Assembly (NCBI RefSeq): GCF_001577305.1
Contig: NZ_CP014518.1
Coordinates: 4,216,001 to 4,280,000 of the forward strand
DNA length: 64,000 nucleotides
DNA from: Sinomonas atrocyanea
GTDB taxonomy: Bacteria > Actinomycetota > Actinomycetes > Actinomycetales > Micrococcaceae
Direction of reading: 5' to 3'
Under the pieces are notes generated by a model. That model was not told the origin of the DNA and made no database searches. It was given only the letters and a program-made list of their open reading frames with translations. Shown here in pieces: positions 52,709-61,170 of the stretch (positions are counted from its first letter, which is position 1; each line of letters begins with the position of its first letter). The position numbers were made by a program, and so were the translations under genes.

Positions 52709-53212
52709 ATGTCGATCCTGCCGCAGATCAGCCTCCGCACCCCGCTCCCCTTCGACATCCTCGGCGCCCAGGTGGCCGTGACCGGGCTGGGGTCCGCGTT
52801 CGAGGGCGTGTACGGCTCCGTCGTGGTGCGGGACGGCGCCGGCCACGTGGTCGCCGAGTCGAATCTGCTCGGCGGGGGCCACGGGTTCTCGCTGTTCCAC
52901 AGCGCGTTCGGCCTCGGGGTGCCGTCGACCCCCGAGGGCACGGTGACCGTCCAGGCGACCAACCCGAGCGGCCTGCCGGAGAACGCGGCCTCCGTGACGG
53001 TCCCGGTGACCTTCGGCCGCACGCTCATGGGCGGGACCTATTCCGGATTCACGCTGCACACGGTCGTGGAGGGCGACACGCTCTCGGGGATCGCGAGGGA
53101 CGTCTACGGCGACGAGGGCAGGGCGGGGGCGCTCTTCACCGCGAACCGGGACATCCTGTTCGACCCGGACGTCCTCTACCCGGGTCTCGCGCTGCGCGTC
53201 CCCATGGCCTGA
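52709..53212 (+). CDS. Gmad2 immunoglobulin-like and LysM domain protein
   Basis: A 167-aa protein. Residues about 5-105 are a Gmad2 (spore-germination Ig-like) domain: RTPLPFDILGAQVAVTGLGSAFEGVYG. Residues about 112-167 form a LysM domain (HTVVEGDTLSGIARDVYGDEGRAGALFTAN... PGLALRVP). LysM binds N-acetylglucosamine polymers such as peptidoglycan, but no signal peptide is visible, so location is unclear. Confidence 0.88.
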   Translation: MSILPQISLRTPLPFDILGAQVAVTGLGSAFEGVYGSVVVRDGAGHVVAESNLLGGGHGFSLFHSAFGLGVPSTPEGTVTVQATNPSGLPENAASVTVPVTFGRTLMGGTYSGFTLHTVVEGDTLSGIARDVYGDEGRAGALFTANRDILFDPDVLYPGLALRVPMA

Positions 53213-53246
53213 TGGCCCGCATCGCGGGGGCTCGCCCTCGCTCCCG

Positions 53247-55055
53247 CTACGTCGCTGGAGGGCGAGGGGAGGCGGTGGCCCGCAGGGCGAGCGCAGCCTG
53301 CACCAGGGCCGCATGGGTGAGGCACTGCGGGAAGTTGCCGAGGTGTTCGAGGGTGTCCGGGTCCATTTCCTCGCCGTAGAGGCCCAGGGGCGTCGCGAGC
53401 CCCAGCAGGGCCTCTAAGGCGGCCTCCGCCTCGGTGCGCCGGCCGGCGAGTGCGAGCGCCTCGACCATCCAGAAGGAACAGGGGAGGAACGCTCCCTCGC
53501 CCCCGGGCAGCCCGTCCCGGCCGGGAGGGTACCGGTAGAGGAGCGGGCCGCCCGCCGCGAGCTCCCGGGCTATCCGCTCGACTGTGGCCGCGAGACGCGG
53601 GGATCCCGAATCCTCGAACCCCAGCCCCGGGATCATCAGCAGGGCCGCATCAGGATCGTCCGAGCCGTAGGCACGGCGGTAGGTCCCGGTGGACGGATCG
53701 ACTCCCCGCGCCCTGACCTCGGCCTCGATCCCATCCCGGGCCTCCTGCCAGCGGCGCAGCTTCTGGGCGCGCGCCCCCTGCCGCGAGGCGATCCGCAGCG
53801 CCCGATCCAGTGCGAGCCACGCCATCACCTTTGAGTGCACGTGATGTGCTGGGGCACCGCGGATCTCCCAGATCCCAGCGTCCGGGTCCTGCCAGCGCTC
53901 TGCCACGTAGTCGGCGAACGAGCGCATGGCCCGCCACATCTCGGAGGAGAGTCGGTGCCCGCCCTCGGCAAAGGCCCACGCCGCGTCCAGCACCCAGCCG
54001 TACCCGTCGAGCTGATGCTGGCTCGCCGCCAGATTCCCGACGCGGACGGGTTCGCTGCCCCGGTAGCCGGGCCAGCCCGGCAGGGTCCGCTCGACGGGCA
54101 CGGGCGTGCCCCACAGCGTGAGCAGTGCTGGAAGGCGCGGCCGGTCCAACCGGCTGGCATGGAGCAGCCAGCCCAGGAACCGCGCGGCGTCGTCGGTCTT
54201 CCCGACAGCGAGGAAAGTGCGCGCTCCCAGACTCGCGTCGCGGGGCCACGTGTAGCGGTAGTCCCAGTTCCGTAGGCCTCCGAGATCCTCGGGCAGGGAG
54301 GTGGTGGGCGCGGCGACCGGGGCGCCTGAGGGAGAGAAGCTCAGCAGGCGCAGGGTCAGCAGGCTCCGCACCACGGCCTCCCGGCGCGGCAGGTCTTCGT
54401 CGACCTCCGCGCACCACGCCCGCCACCTGTCCTCGTCCGCGGCGACCAGGTCCCACGCCGAGGCGGGATCGAGAAGCACGAGGGGCTCACCGTGGGCGAT
54501 GGAGAGCACCAGGGTGATTGGCCGCCCGGGCGCGACGACGGCCCGCGACGGCATGCCGGGCCGCACCGCCAAGGGCGGATCTGCCGTGAAGGACAGGGCC
54601 AGACGCCCGGCCTCGGCCACGAGGTGGGCTCCACGGCGGCTCCAGCGGCAGCGGGACCCGCCGGGCCGGGGGTCGAGCACGATCGAGACCTCGACAGGTC
54701 CTCGGGAAGCGCTGAGCCGGCGCACCAAGACAGAGGCCGGGGCCAGCGACCCGCCCGTCTCCGCCACCATCGCCTCCTCCAGCAGCAGCCGCCCGCCACT
54801 GGCATCCCACTCCGTCTCCAGCGTGGCTGTTCCGCGCCGGTACCGGCGGGCGGCAGGCGGCAGGGATGGTTCGGGGCCCGCGGCGAAGGACCCGGCCTGC
54901 TCGCCTCCCACAAGGGCGCCGAAGACGGGAAGGCCATCGAAGGAAGGCGCACAGAGCCAGTCGACGGAGCCGGCGGAGGACACCAGTGCCGCCGTGCGTG
55001 TGTCGCCCAGCAGCCCATAGTCAGCGATCGGCACGCCAGGAATGCCGGCCATCAT
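53247..55055 (-). CDS. Glycoside hydrolase family 15 protein, second paralogue
   Basis: A 602-aa protein with the same two-domain layout as 42358-44196: IADYGLLGDTRTAALVSSAGSVDWLCAPSF at the N-terminus, then PTTSLPEDLGGLRNWDYRYTWPRDASL and LYGEEMDPDTLEHLGNFPQCLTHAAL. WPRDAS here, against WLRDAT in the other copy, shows the two are diverged paralogues. Likely an intracellular alpha-glucosidase or trehalase-type enzyme. AGGGGG precedes ATG 55055. Codirectional with the membrane-protein gene 8 nt upstream. Confidence 0.88.
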   Translation of the reverse strand: MMAGIPGVPIADYGLLGDTRTAALVSSAGSVDWLCAPSFDGLPVFGALVGGEQAGSFAAGPEPSLPPAARRYRRGTATLETEWDASGGRLLLEEAMVAETGGSLAPASVLVRRLSASRGPVEVSIVLDPRPGGSRCRWSRRGAHLVAEAGRLALSFTADPPLAVRPGMPSRAVVAPGRPITLVLSIAHGEPLVLLDPASAWDLVAADEDRWRAWCAEVDEDLPRREAVVRSLLTLRLLSFSPSGAPVAAPTTSLPEDLGGLRNWDYRYTWPRDASLGARTFLAVGKTDDAARFLGWLLHASRLDRPRLPALLTLWGTPVPVERTLPGWPGYRGSEPVRVGNLAASQHQLDGYGWVLDAAWAFAEGGHRLSSEMWRAMRSFADYVAERWQDPDAGIWEIRGAPAHHVHSKVMAWLALDRALRIASRQGARAQKLRRWQEARDGIEAEVRARGVDPSTGTYRRAYGSDDPDAALLMIPGLGFEDSGSPRLAATVERIARELAAGGPLLYRYPPGRDGLPGGEGAFLPCSFWMVEALALAGRRTEAEAALEALLGLATPLGLYGEEMDPDTLEHLGNFPQCLTHAALVQAALALRATASPRPPAT

Positions 55056-55063
55056 TGCGCCCC

Positions 55064-55540
55064 CTACTGTGGCCCCAGGAGCAAGCCGAGGACCACACCG
55101 TACAGAACATGGGCTACCGCCGTCACGACCGGGGTCTGGATCCCGTAGTTCAGTCCGAGGAGGCCCGGTGGTTCGAGAACGGCCCGGGTGGACGGGCCCG
55201 AGCGCGCCGTGGCCATCCTCGGATGGGCCCCCGGCAGGAGGGGCAGGACCACCGTCAGGGCAACCGCAGCGTGCAGCATCCCCAAGAGGGCCCCCGCCCA
55301 CCAGCTGCTCGCGCCCAGCAGCGCAAAGGCCGCGGCGTAGCCGAGGGCGAAGCACTGCCCCGCCGCCAGATGCAGGAAGAAGCCGAGGACCCGCGCCCGG
55401 TCCGGATCCGGCGTGAACATGGTGCCCAGGAGTAGGGGCAGGTCCATCCGGGTGAGTCCTGCCATCTGGGCGAGGATCATCGCCGCGGTCAAGGCGCCAG
55501 TCGCCATGAGCCCGAAGACCGCCCACCTGGCCCAGTCCAT
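55064..55540 (-). CDS. Small integral membrane protein
   Basis: A 158-aa protein with about four TM helices: WAVFGLMATGALTAAMILAQ, LGFFLHLAAGQCFALGYAAAF, AGALLGMLHAAVALTVVLP and VVTAVAHVLYGVVLGLLLG. No recognised family. ATG 55540 has GAGAGGGG upstream; an in-frame ATG at 55573 would lengthen it by 11 residues. It precedes the GH15 gene by 8 nt and is likely cotranscribed. Confidence 0.78.
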   Translation of the reverse strand: MDWARWAVFGLMATGALTAAMILAQMAGLTRMDLPLLLGTMFTPDPDRARVLGFFLHLAAGQCFALGYAAAFALLGASSWWAGALLGMLHAAVALTVVLPLLPGAHPRMATARSGPSTRAVLEPPGLLGLNYGIQTPVVTAVAHVLYGVVLGLLLGPQ

Positions 55541-55653
55541 CTCGGCCCCTCTCCTGAACACTCCGAAGCGCATCCATAAATCTTATTTAGAATTTTAGAG
55601 GCTCCAGGGGCATGCGGAAAGACCCCCTCAGGGCGGCTCGAGACTCCTTGGAT

Positions 55654-55729
55654 TTGGGATCCCAACTGCTTGACTGTGTCGAGCCTCACCCCTTACTCTC
55701 TTTTTGGGATCCCAAGAAGGTATCCCAAA
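55654..55729 (+). promoter_or_regulatory. Promoter with paired GntR-type palindromes for the cyclic-amide operon
   Basis: TTGGGATCCCAA occurs at 55654-55665 and 55704-55715, with a half-site ATCCCAAA at 55722-55729. Between them lie TTGACT (55670-55675) and, after 18 nt, TACTCT (55694-55699), so one palindrome abuts the -35 and the other covers the transcription start. This is a textbook repressor layout, and the operon encodes a GntR regulator. The surrounding gap (55541-55814) also holds the AT-rich promoter side of the divergent membrane-protein gene. Confidence 0.7.
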
Positions 55730-55814
55730 GAGAATTCTCGATCCGTTGCGCAGCCCATTCGGGCACGGCAGGCACCCCGCCTGCCCTTCTCCCCCCTGCC
55801 GTCAAGGAGGACGC

Positions 55815-57185
55815 ATGTCCCTTCGAGAAGAGAACCCAGACCAGGCGTCCCTCGCCGACGCCCCGGCGCTCGTCGCCGACGAGTCCGGGGCCCCGTCCAC
55901 CCGGTCCGCCGCCAAGCCCACGGGCGTCCGCTGGAAGCTGTTCATCCTGCTGCTGGTCCTCGTGACCGTGAACTACGTGGACCGCGGGTCCATCTCGGTC
56001 GCGCTGCCCATCATCCAGAAGGAGTTCGCCCTCTCCCCCGAGCTCGTCGGCCTGCTGCTCTCCGCCTTCTTCTGGACCTACGCGCTCATGCAGGTCCCGG
56101 TAGGCTGGCTCATCGACCGCTTCGGCCCCCGCAAGGTCGTCACCGCCTCGTGCGTCGGCTGGGGCGCGGCCACCGCCGCCTCCGGCATGGCCGGCGGATT
56201 CCTGAGCATGTTCATCGCCCGCGCCGCCATCGGCGTCACCGAGGCCGGCGTGATGCCGGCCGGCGGCAAGCTGAACGCCCTCTGGATGCACTCCAAGGAG
56301 CGCGGACGCGGCGCCACGATCCTCGATGCGGGCGCACCCCTCGGGGCCGGCGTCGGCGGCATCCTCATCACCTGGCTCATCGCCGCCACCGGCGGCTGGC
56401 GGATGTCCTTCGTGATCGCCGGCATCGCCACCGTGGCCCTCGGCGCCCTCATCTGGTGGTACGTGCGGGACAACCCCCGCGACCACAGGGCCGTCAACGC
56501 CGCCGAGGCGGAGTACATCGAGGCCTCGCACGCCGCCGAGGACGCCGAGGCCGCGGCCGCCGGCAGCACGTCCAAGCGCGGCCTCCTGCCCTACCTGAAG
56601 TTCCGCTCGTTCTGGGCCATGTGCTTCGGCTGGCTCGGCTTCAACGGCGTCTTCTACGGGCTGCTCACCTGGGGCCCGCTCTACCTGGCCCAGGCCAAGC
56701 ACTTCAACCTGAGCTCGATCGGCTGGTCCACCTTCGTGATCTTCGGTGCAGGGTTCGTCGGGGAGATCCTCGGCGGCACCCTCGCGGACCGGCTCCGCGC
56801 CCGCGGCCACGGCGCCAACCTCGTCATGCGCTCCCTCCTCGGCGTCTCGAGCCTGATAGTCGCCGGCGGCCTCGTCGGGGTGACGGTGGTGGGCGATCCC
56901 CTCACCGCCGTGGCCCTCCTGTCCGTGGTCCTGTTCTTCCTGCGCTGGGTCGGCCTCTTCTGGGCCGTCCCGGCCACCCTCGGCGGGCGCACCAACGCGG
57001 GCGTCCTCGGCGGCGCGATGAACCTCAGCGGCAACATCGCCGGCTTCGTCACCCCGATCGCCGTCGGCCTCATCGTGGGCGCGACCGGCGGCTACACCTG
57101 GGCGCTGCTGTACTTCGTCGGATCCGCGATCATCACGGGCATCTCGGTGCTCACGCTGGACTACAGCCGGAGGCTTCCGGTCTGA
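55815..57185 (+). CDS. MFS transporter, anion:cation symporter (ACS) family
   Basis: A 456-aa, 12-TM ACS-type facilitator: VTVNYVDRGSISVALPIIQKEF in TM1, AFFWTYALMQVPVGWLIDRFGPRK through motif A, and GVTEAGVMPAGGKLNALW after TM4, all typical of hexuronate/allantoate/phthalate-type symporters. AAGGAGG lies 4 nt before ATG 55815. First gene of the cyclic-amide operon; probably imports its substrate. A 13-bp-stem hairpin follows the stop and may attenuate downstream expression. Confidence 0.9.
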   Translation: MSLREENPDQASLADAPALVADESGAPSTRSAAKPTGVRWKLFILLLVLVTVNYVDRGSISVALPIIQKEFALSPELVGLLLSAFFWTYALMQVPVGWLIDRFGPRKVVTASCVGWGAATAASGMAGGFLSMFIARAAIGVTEAGVMPAGGKLNALWMHSKERGRGATILDAGAPLGAGVGGILITWLIAATGGWRMSFVIAGIATVALGALIWWYVRDNPRDHRAVNAAEAEYIEASHAAEDAEAAAAGSTSKRGLLPYLKFRSFWAMCFGWLGFNGVFYGLLTWGPLYLAQAKHFNLSSIGWSTFVIFGAGFVGEILGGTLADRLRARGHGANLVMRSLLGVSSLIVAGGLVGVTVVGDPLTAVALLSVVLFFLRWVGLFWAVPATLGGRTNAGVLGGAMNLSGNIAGFVTPIAVGLIVGATGGYTWALLYFVGSAIITGISVLTLDYSRRLPV

Positions 57186-57193
57186 CCCACTCC

Positions 57194-57224
57194 CCCGGCG
57201 GGCGGCCCTGCGCCGCCCGCCGGG
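57194..57224 (+). terminator. Intra-operon hairpin after the ACS transporter gene
   Basis: Perfect arms CCCGGCGGGCGGC/GCCGCCCGCCGGG with a 5-nt loop, 9 nt past the transporter stop and 72 nt before the GntR start. It may act as partial terminator or as mRNA stabiliser for the transporter transcript. Confidence 0.6.
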
Positions 57225-57296
57225 AACCGCCGTGGTCGAATGGACCACATCAGGCGCGCCGGCCCGCCGGCCCCGACCATCCGTCAGGAGCGTTCA

Positions 57297-57944
57297 ATGG
57301 CACAGCCAATCGAGGAGCCCCTCCGGGACCGGCCCCTCCGCGAGGTCATCCGTGACACCCTGCGGACCCGCATCTTCGAGGGCTACTACGCGCCGGGGAC
57401 GCGGCTGATCGAGCGCGACCTCGCCGCGGAGTTCAACGTCTCCCGGCTGCCGGTCCGCGAGGCCCTGCGGATGCTCGGCCAGGAGGGGCTGCTCGCGGAG
57501 CGGGCCACCCGCGGGTCCGTCGTGGCGTCGCTGAGCGAGAAGGAGGTCGAGGACCTCTTCGACGTGCGCGCCTCCCTCGAGGTCCTCGCGTGCCGGCTCG
57601 CGTCCCAGCGGGCCACCCCGGAGGACCTCGCCCGACTCGACGGCCTCCTCGCCGACGCCTCGGACGCCCTCGCGCGCGGCAGCATCAACGAGGCGCACCG
57701 CTTCAACAACGACTTCCACGACGAGGTCACGAAGATCGCGGACAACACCTTCCTCCGCACGGCGCTCGAGCCCCTCCAGGGCCGCATGCACTGGCTCTTC
57801 CGCCACGTCACGGACCTGCCCGAGCTGATCGAGGAGCACCGGGCGCTCCTCGCGGCCATCGCCAGCGGCGACCCCGAGCGGGCCGCGGCCCAGTCGGCCA
57901 GGCACATCGGCAAGTACAGGGAGCAGTACCCGGACACGGTCTGA
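57297..57944 (+). CDS. GntR-family (FadR/VanR type) transcriptional regulator
   Basis: A 215-aa regulator. The winged HTH has IFEGYYAPGTRLIERDLAAEFNVSRLPVREALRMLGQEGL. The FCD domain follows with metal-binding candidates in NNDFHDEV (His), HWLFRHV and HIGKY. CAGGAG precedes ATG 57297. It lies within the operon it probably represses; the TTGGGATCCCAA palindromes at the promoter are its likely sites, relieved by the pathway substrate. Confidence 0.92.
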   Translation: MAQPIEEPLRDRPLREVIRDTLRTRIFEGYYAPGTRLIERDLAAEFNVSRLPVREALRMLGQEGLLAERATRGSVVASLSEKEVEDLFDVRASLEVLACRLASQRATPEDLARLDGLLADASDALARGSINEAHRFNNDFHDEVTKIADNTFLRTALEPLQGRMHWLFRHVTDLPELIEEHRALLAAIASGDPERAAAQSARHIGKYREQYPDTV

Positions 57945-57982
57945 CCGCGTCCGGGGCCCCCACCCCCACCCAAGGAACCACC

Positions 57983-58771
57983 ATGAGACTTCTGGTCATC
58001 AATCCCAACATCAGCGAGGACGTCACCGCGCTGATCCGTTCCGAGGCCGAGCGGTCCGCAGCCCCCGGCACCGAGCTCCTCGTGCGCACCGCCGGCCACG
58101 GCGTCGAGTACATCGAGACCCGCTTCGAGTCCCTCATCGCCGCCGGAGCAGTCGCCGAGCTCATCGCCGAGCACGCCGGCGAGGTCGACGGCGTCGTGGT
58201 CGCCGCCTTCGGCGATCCCGGCATGCCGGCGCTCAAGGAGCTCGTCGACGTCCCCGTCGTCGGCATCACCGAGGCCGCCCTGTGCGCCGCTGCCCTGACC
58301 GGCCGGCGCTTCTCCATCATCGCGATCTCGGACCGCATCACGGCCTGGTACCGCGAGTGCGTCGAGGGCTTCGGCCTGGGCGCCCGGCTCGCCTCGATCC
58401 GCTCCATCAGGGACGCGCTGCGGGGCATCGGGAGCGTCCAGGAGGACTTCCGCCCCACCCTCGTGGAGCTCGCCCGCCTCGCCGTCGCGGAGGACGGCGC
58501 CGACGTGGTGATCCTCGCCGGGGCACCGCTCGCGGGCCTTGCGCGGGACGTGGCCGAGGAGATCCCCGTGCCGGTGATCGACGGCATCGCCGCCGGGATC
58601 CGGCTCACGGCGGCCCTCGTGGGCCTGTCCGCCGGGGTGCACCGGGCCGGCTCGTTCGCCGCGCCGCCGCCGAAGCGCCGCGCCGGGCTCTCGCCCGCGC
58701 TGGACGCCGCGCTCGACGCCGGCCAGCTGGCCTCCCACGGTGCCGGCACCGCCGCCGGGGGCCGGGCATGA
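57983..58771 (+). CDS. Asp/Glu/hydantoin racemase family protein lacking both catalytic cysteines
   Basis: A 262-aa protein with the family start MRLLVINPNIS and fold. Hydantoin racemases have cysteines in ACFGDPG and LGCAGM. Here these positions read AAFGDPG (Ala75) and LAGAPLAG (Gly180), so the two-base racemase mechanism is not possible. Cys101 (ALCAAAL) is elsewhere. It may be a lyase or decarboxylase, a binding protein, or an enzyme with another catalytic residue. The C-terminal 40 residues are an Ala/Pro-rich extension. The stop overlaps the amidohydrolase start (ATGA). Confidence 0.85.
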   Translation: MRLLVINPNISEDVTALIRSEAERSAAPGTELLVRTAGHGVEYIETRFESLIAAGAVAELIAEHAGEVDGVVVAAFGDPGMPALKELVDVPVVGITEAALCAAALTGRRFSIIAISDRITAWYRECVEGFGLGARLASIRSIRDALRGIGSVQEDFRPTLVELARLAVAEDGADVVILAGAPLAGLARDVAEEIPVPVIDGIAAGIRLTAALVGLSAGVHRAGSFAAPPPKRRAGLSPALDAALDAGQLASHGAGTAAGGRA

Positions 58772-60285
58772 GCGCCGCCGGCGCGCCCGGGACCGGCGTG
58801 GCCGACCTCGTCATCGCGCACGGCCTCGTGGTCAACGCCACCGGCCGCCGCCTGGCCCACGTGGTGGTCGACGCCGGCCGCGTCACCGCCGTCGTCGACG
58901 CCGCCGAACCCGTGCCCGCCGCCGAGCGCGTGATCGACGCCTCCGGCCGCGTGGTCGTCCCCGGCGGGATCGACGGACACTGCCACGTCGCGCAGGTCAC
59001 CGGCCGGTGGCGCACCCTCGACGACTACGCGGTCACCTCGGCGGCCGCCCTCTGGGGCGGCACCACCACGATCCTCGACTTCGGCATCCCGCGCGACGCG
59101 GGCGAGACCCCGCTCGAGGCCGCGGCGAACAAGCTCGCCCTCGCCGCCGAGGCCCGCTGCGATGTCGCCCTCCACGGCGCCGTCATCGACTGGGACGAGA
59201 CCGTCCCGGCCCAGCTCGAGGAACTCGCGCGGCTGGGCATCCGGTCCGTGAAGATGTACATGACCAACCGCGGCTCGACCATGGCGGACAACGACACGGT
59301 CCTGAAGGTCATGCGCGAGATGGTGCGCCTCGACGGGCTCACCTACATCCACGCCGAGCACGACGCGATGATCGTGGACTGCACCCAGGAGCACGCGGAC
59401 GCGGGCAGGATCGGGATCGGGCACCTGCACGAGACGCGGCCGGAGCTCGCCGAGGAGGCCTCCGTGCGCGAGGTGCTCGCCATGGCCGAGTACACGGGCG
59501 CCCCCGTGTACTTCGTCCACCAGTCCACCCCGGGCGCCGTCGACCTCGTGGCCGAGGCCCGCGCCCGGGGCGTCGAGGCGCACTCCGAGACCTGCCCGCA
59601 CTACCTCGTCCTCGACGACGGCGTGTACTCCTCGCAGTTCCCGGAGTGGTACGCGTGCTGCCCCCCGATGCGCTCGGCGGAGACCGTCGCTGCGCTGCGC
59701 GGGCGCTTCGCGGACGGGTCCATCCACACCGTCTCGAGCGACCACTCGTGCTACGACCTGTCCCAGAAGCGCGAGCGCACCGACGACATCCGGCACATGC
59801 CGCACGGCCTCCCCGGCGTCGAGACCCGCATGCCCGTGGCCTTCACCGCCCTCGCCGAGGGCTGGGACGCCGACGGGACGCGTGCCACCGGCGACGGCGC
59901 CGCACCGGACGGCATCGGCCTCCTCGAGCGGTTCGTCGACCTCTTCGCCGCCGCGCCGGCGCGGATCAACGCGCTGCCGGGCAAGGGCGCGGTCGCGCCC
60001 GGGTTCGACGCCGACCTCGTGGTCTTCGACCCGTCCGAGGCCCGCACCGTGGACGGGACCGCCCTGCACATGGGCACCGACTTCTCCCCGTTCCACGGCC
60101 GCAGCCTGCGCGGCTGGCCGCAGCACGTCGTCGCGGGCGGCCGGGTGGTCCTCGACCAGGACGGGTTCCACGACCCGGGCCCCGTCGGCCGCTTCGTCCC
60201 ACGCCTCGGGTACCGCGAGTCGCTCGCCGCCCCCGCCCCCGCCCCTGCCGCCTCTGTTGGCGCCGCAGCCCCGGAAGGACAGTGA
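58768..60285 (+). CDS. Cyclic amidohydrolase (dihydropyrimidinase/hydantoinase/allantoinase family)
   Basis: A 505-aa amidohydrolase. Metal ligands of the binuclear site are complete: HCH in GGIDGHCHV (about 66-74), the carboxylated Lys in SVKMYMTNRGS (about 158), His in YIHAEHD and YFVHQST, and Asp in SSDHSC (about 330). It hydrolyses a cyclic amide such as a hydantoin, dihydropyrimidine or related imide to a carbamoyl acid. The exact ring is not predictable. The last 20 residues are Ala/Pro-rich. It overlaps the racemase-like gene and is followed at once by an AMDase-like gene. Confidence 0.88.
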   Translation: MSAAGAPGTGVADLVIAHGLVVNATGRRLAHVVVDAGRVTAVVDAAEPVPAAERVIDASGRVVVPGGIDGHCHVAQVTGRWRTLDDYAVTSAAALWGGTTTILDFGIPRDAGETPLEAAANKLALAAEARCDVALHGAVIDWDETVPAQLEELARLGIRSVKMYMTNRGSTMADNDTVLKVMREMVRLDGLTYIHAEHDAMIVDCTQEHADAGRIGIGHLHETRPELAEEASVREVLAMAEYTGAPVYFVHQSTPGAVDLVAEARARGVEAHSETCPHYLVLDDGVYSSQFPEWYACCPPMRSAETVAALRGRFADGSIHTVSSDHSCYDLSQKRERTDDIRHMPHGLPGVETRMPVAFTALAEGWDADGTRATGDGAAPDGIGLLERFVDLFAAAPARINALPGKGAVAPGFDADLVVFDPSEARTVDGTALHMGTDFSPFHGRSLRGWPQHVVAGGRVVLDQDGFHDPGPVGRFVPRLGYRESLAAPAPAPAASVGAAAPEGQ

Positions 60286-60287
60286 CC

Positions 60288-61013
60288 ATGGTGCGGACCG
60301 GACGCCCCGTCCGCGTGGGCATGATCGTCCCCTCGTCCAACACGTGCCTCGAGCCGATGAGCTACCGGATCCTCGGCGGCCGGGAGGACGTCACGATCCA
60401 CTCGGCCCGCATCCCGGTGACCCGGATCGCCCTCGACGCCGGATCGGACCGGCAGTTCGACGTCGAGGGGATGCGGGCCGCGGCCGAGCTGCTGGCCACC
60501 GCGGACGTGGACGTCATCGCCTGGAACGGCACGTCCGGCTCGTGGCTCGGGCTCGAGCACGACCGCGGGATCGCGGCCGAGATCACCGCCGCCACCGGGG
60601 TCCCCGCGACGACGTCCACGCTCGCGTACTTCGACGCCTTCGCCCAGTTCGGCACCGGCACGATCGGCCTGCTCACCCCGTACACCGAGGACGTGAACGA
60701 GCAGGTGATCGCCCGCTACGCCGCCGAGGGCGTCCGCACCAGCGGGCACCGCGCGCTCGGGCTCAGCGACAACGAGTCCTTCGCCCGGGTGGCCCCCGAG
60801 GAGCTCGTGCCCGGCTCCCTCGAACTCGCCGAGGACCGCCCGGACGCCCTCGTGTGCCTGTGCACCAACCTCTACGGCGCCCCCGTCGCGGCGGAGATCG
60901 AGGAGCGCACCGGCGTTGCGGTGCTCGACTCCGTGGCCGTGACCCTCTGGCGCTGCCTCCAGCTCGCCGGCGCACCGCTCCTCGAGACACGCTGGGGCAA
61001 GCTCCTCGCCTGA
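60288..61013 (+). CDS. Arylmalonate decarboxylase/maleate isomerase family protein
   Basis: A 241-aa Asp/Glu racemase superfamily member: VGMIVPSSNTCLEPM at the start, then IAWNGTSGSWLG. The first catalytic Cys of maleate isomerases (GCTSGS) is Gly81, while the second is kept as Cys192 (CLCTNL). A single distal cysteine with Gly at the first site is the arrangement of arylmalonate decarboxylase. The segment TPYTEDVNEQVIARY also resembles it. It could decarboxylate a malonate-type product made by the amidohydrolase. ATG 60288 has GGAAGGAC upstream; GTG 60282 overlaps the preceding stop. Confidence 0.85.
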   Translation: MVRTGRPVRVGMIVPSSNTCLEPMSYRILGGREDVTIHSARIPVTRIALDAGSDRQFDVEGMRAAAELLATADVDVIAWNGTSGSWLGLEHDRGIAAEITAATGVPATTSTLAYFDAFAQFGTGTIGLLTPYTEDVNEQVIARYAAEGVRTSGHRALGLSDNESFARVAPEELVPGSLELAEDRPDALVCLCTNLYGAPVAAEIEERTGVAVLDSVAVTLWRCLQLAGAPLLETRWGKLLA

Positions 61014-61029
61014 GGCGGGGGAAGGCAGC

Positions 61030-61075
61030 GGGGAGCGGACGACGGCGGGAGGGCACCCGCCGTCGTCCGCTCCCC
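61030..61075 (+). terminator. Terminator of the cyclic-amide operon
   Basis: A perfect 20-bp stem (61030-61049 with 61056-61075) and 6-nt loop, 17 nt past the AMDase-like stop. Its core GACGACGGCGG resembles the hairpin at 47950-47994. Confidence 0.78.
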
Positions 61076-61170
61076 GGCACTCAGGGGTCCCCGTGCGGAC
61101 GGCCGCGTGCTAGCATCCCCACCATTCGCTGACAGCCCCATGCACGTCGCACCCCTCCAGGAGGCCCGCG

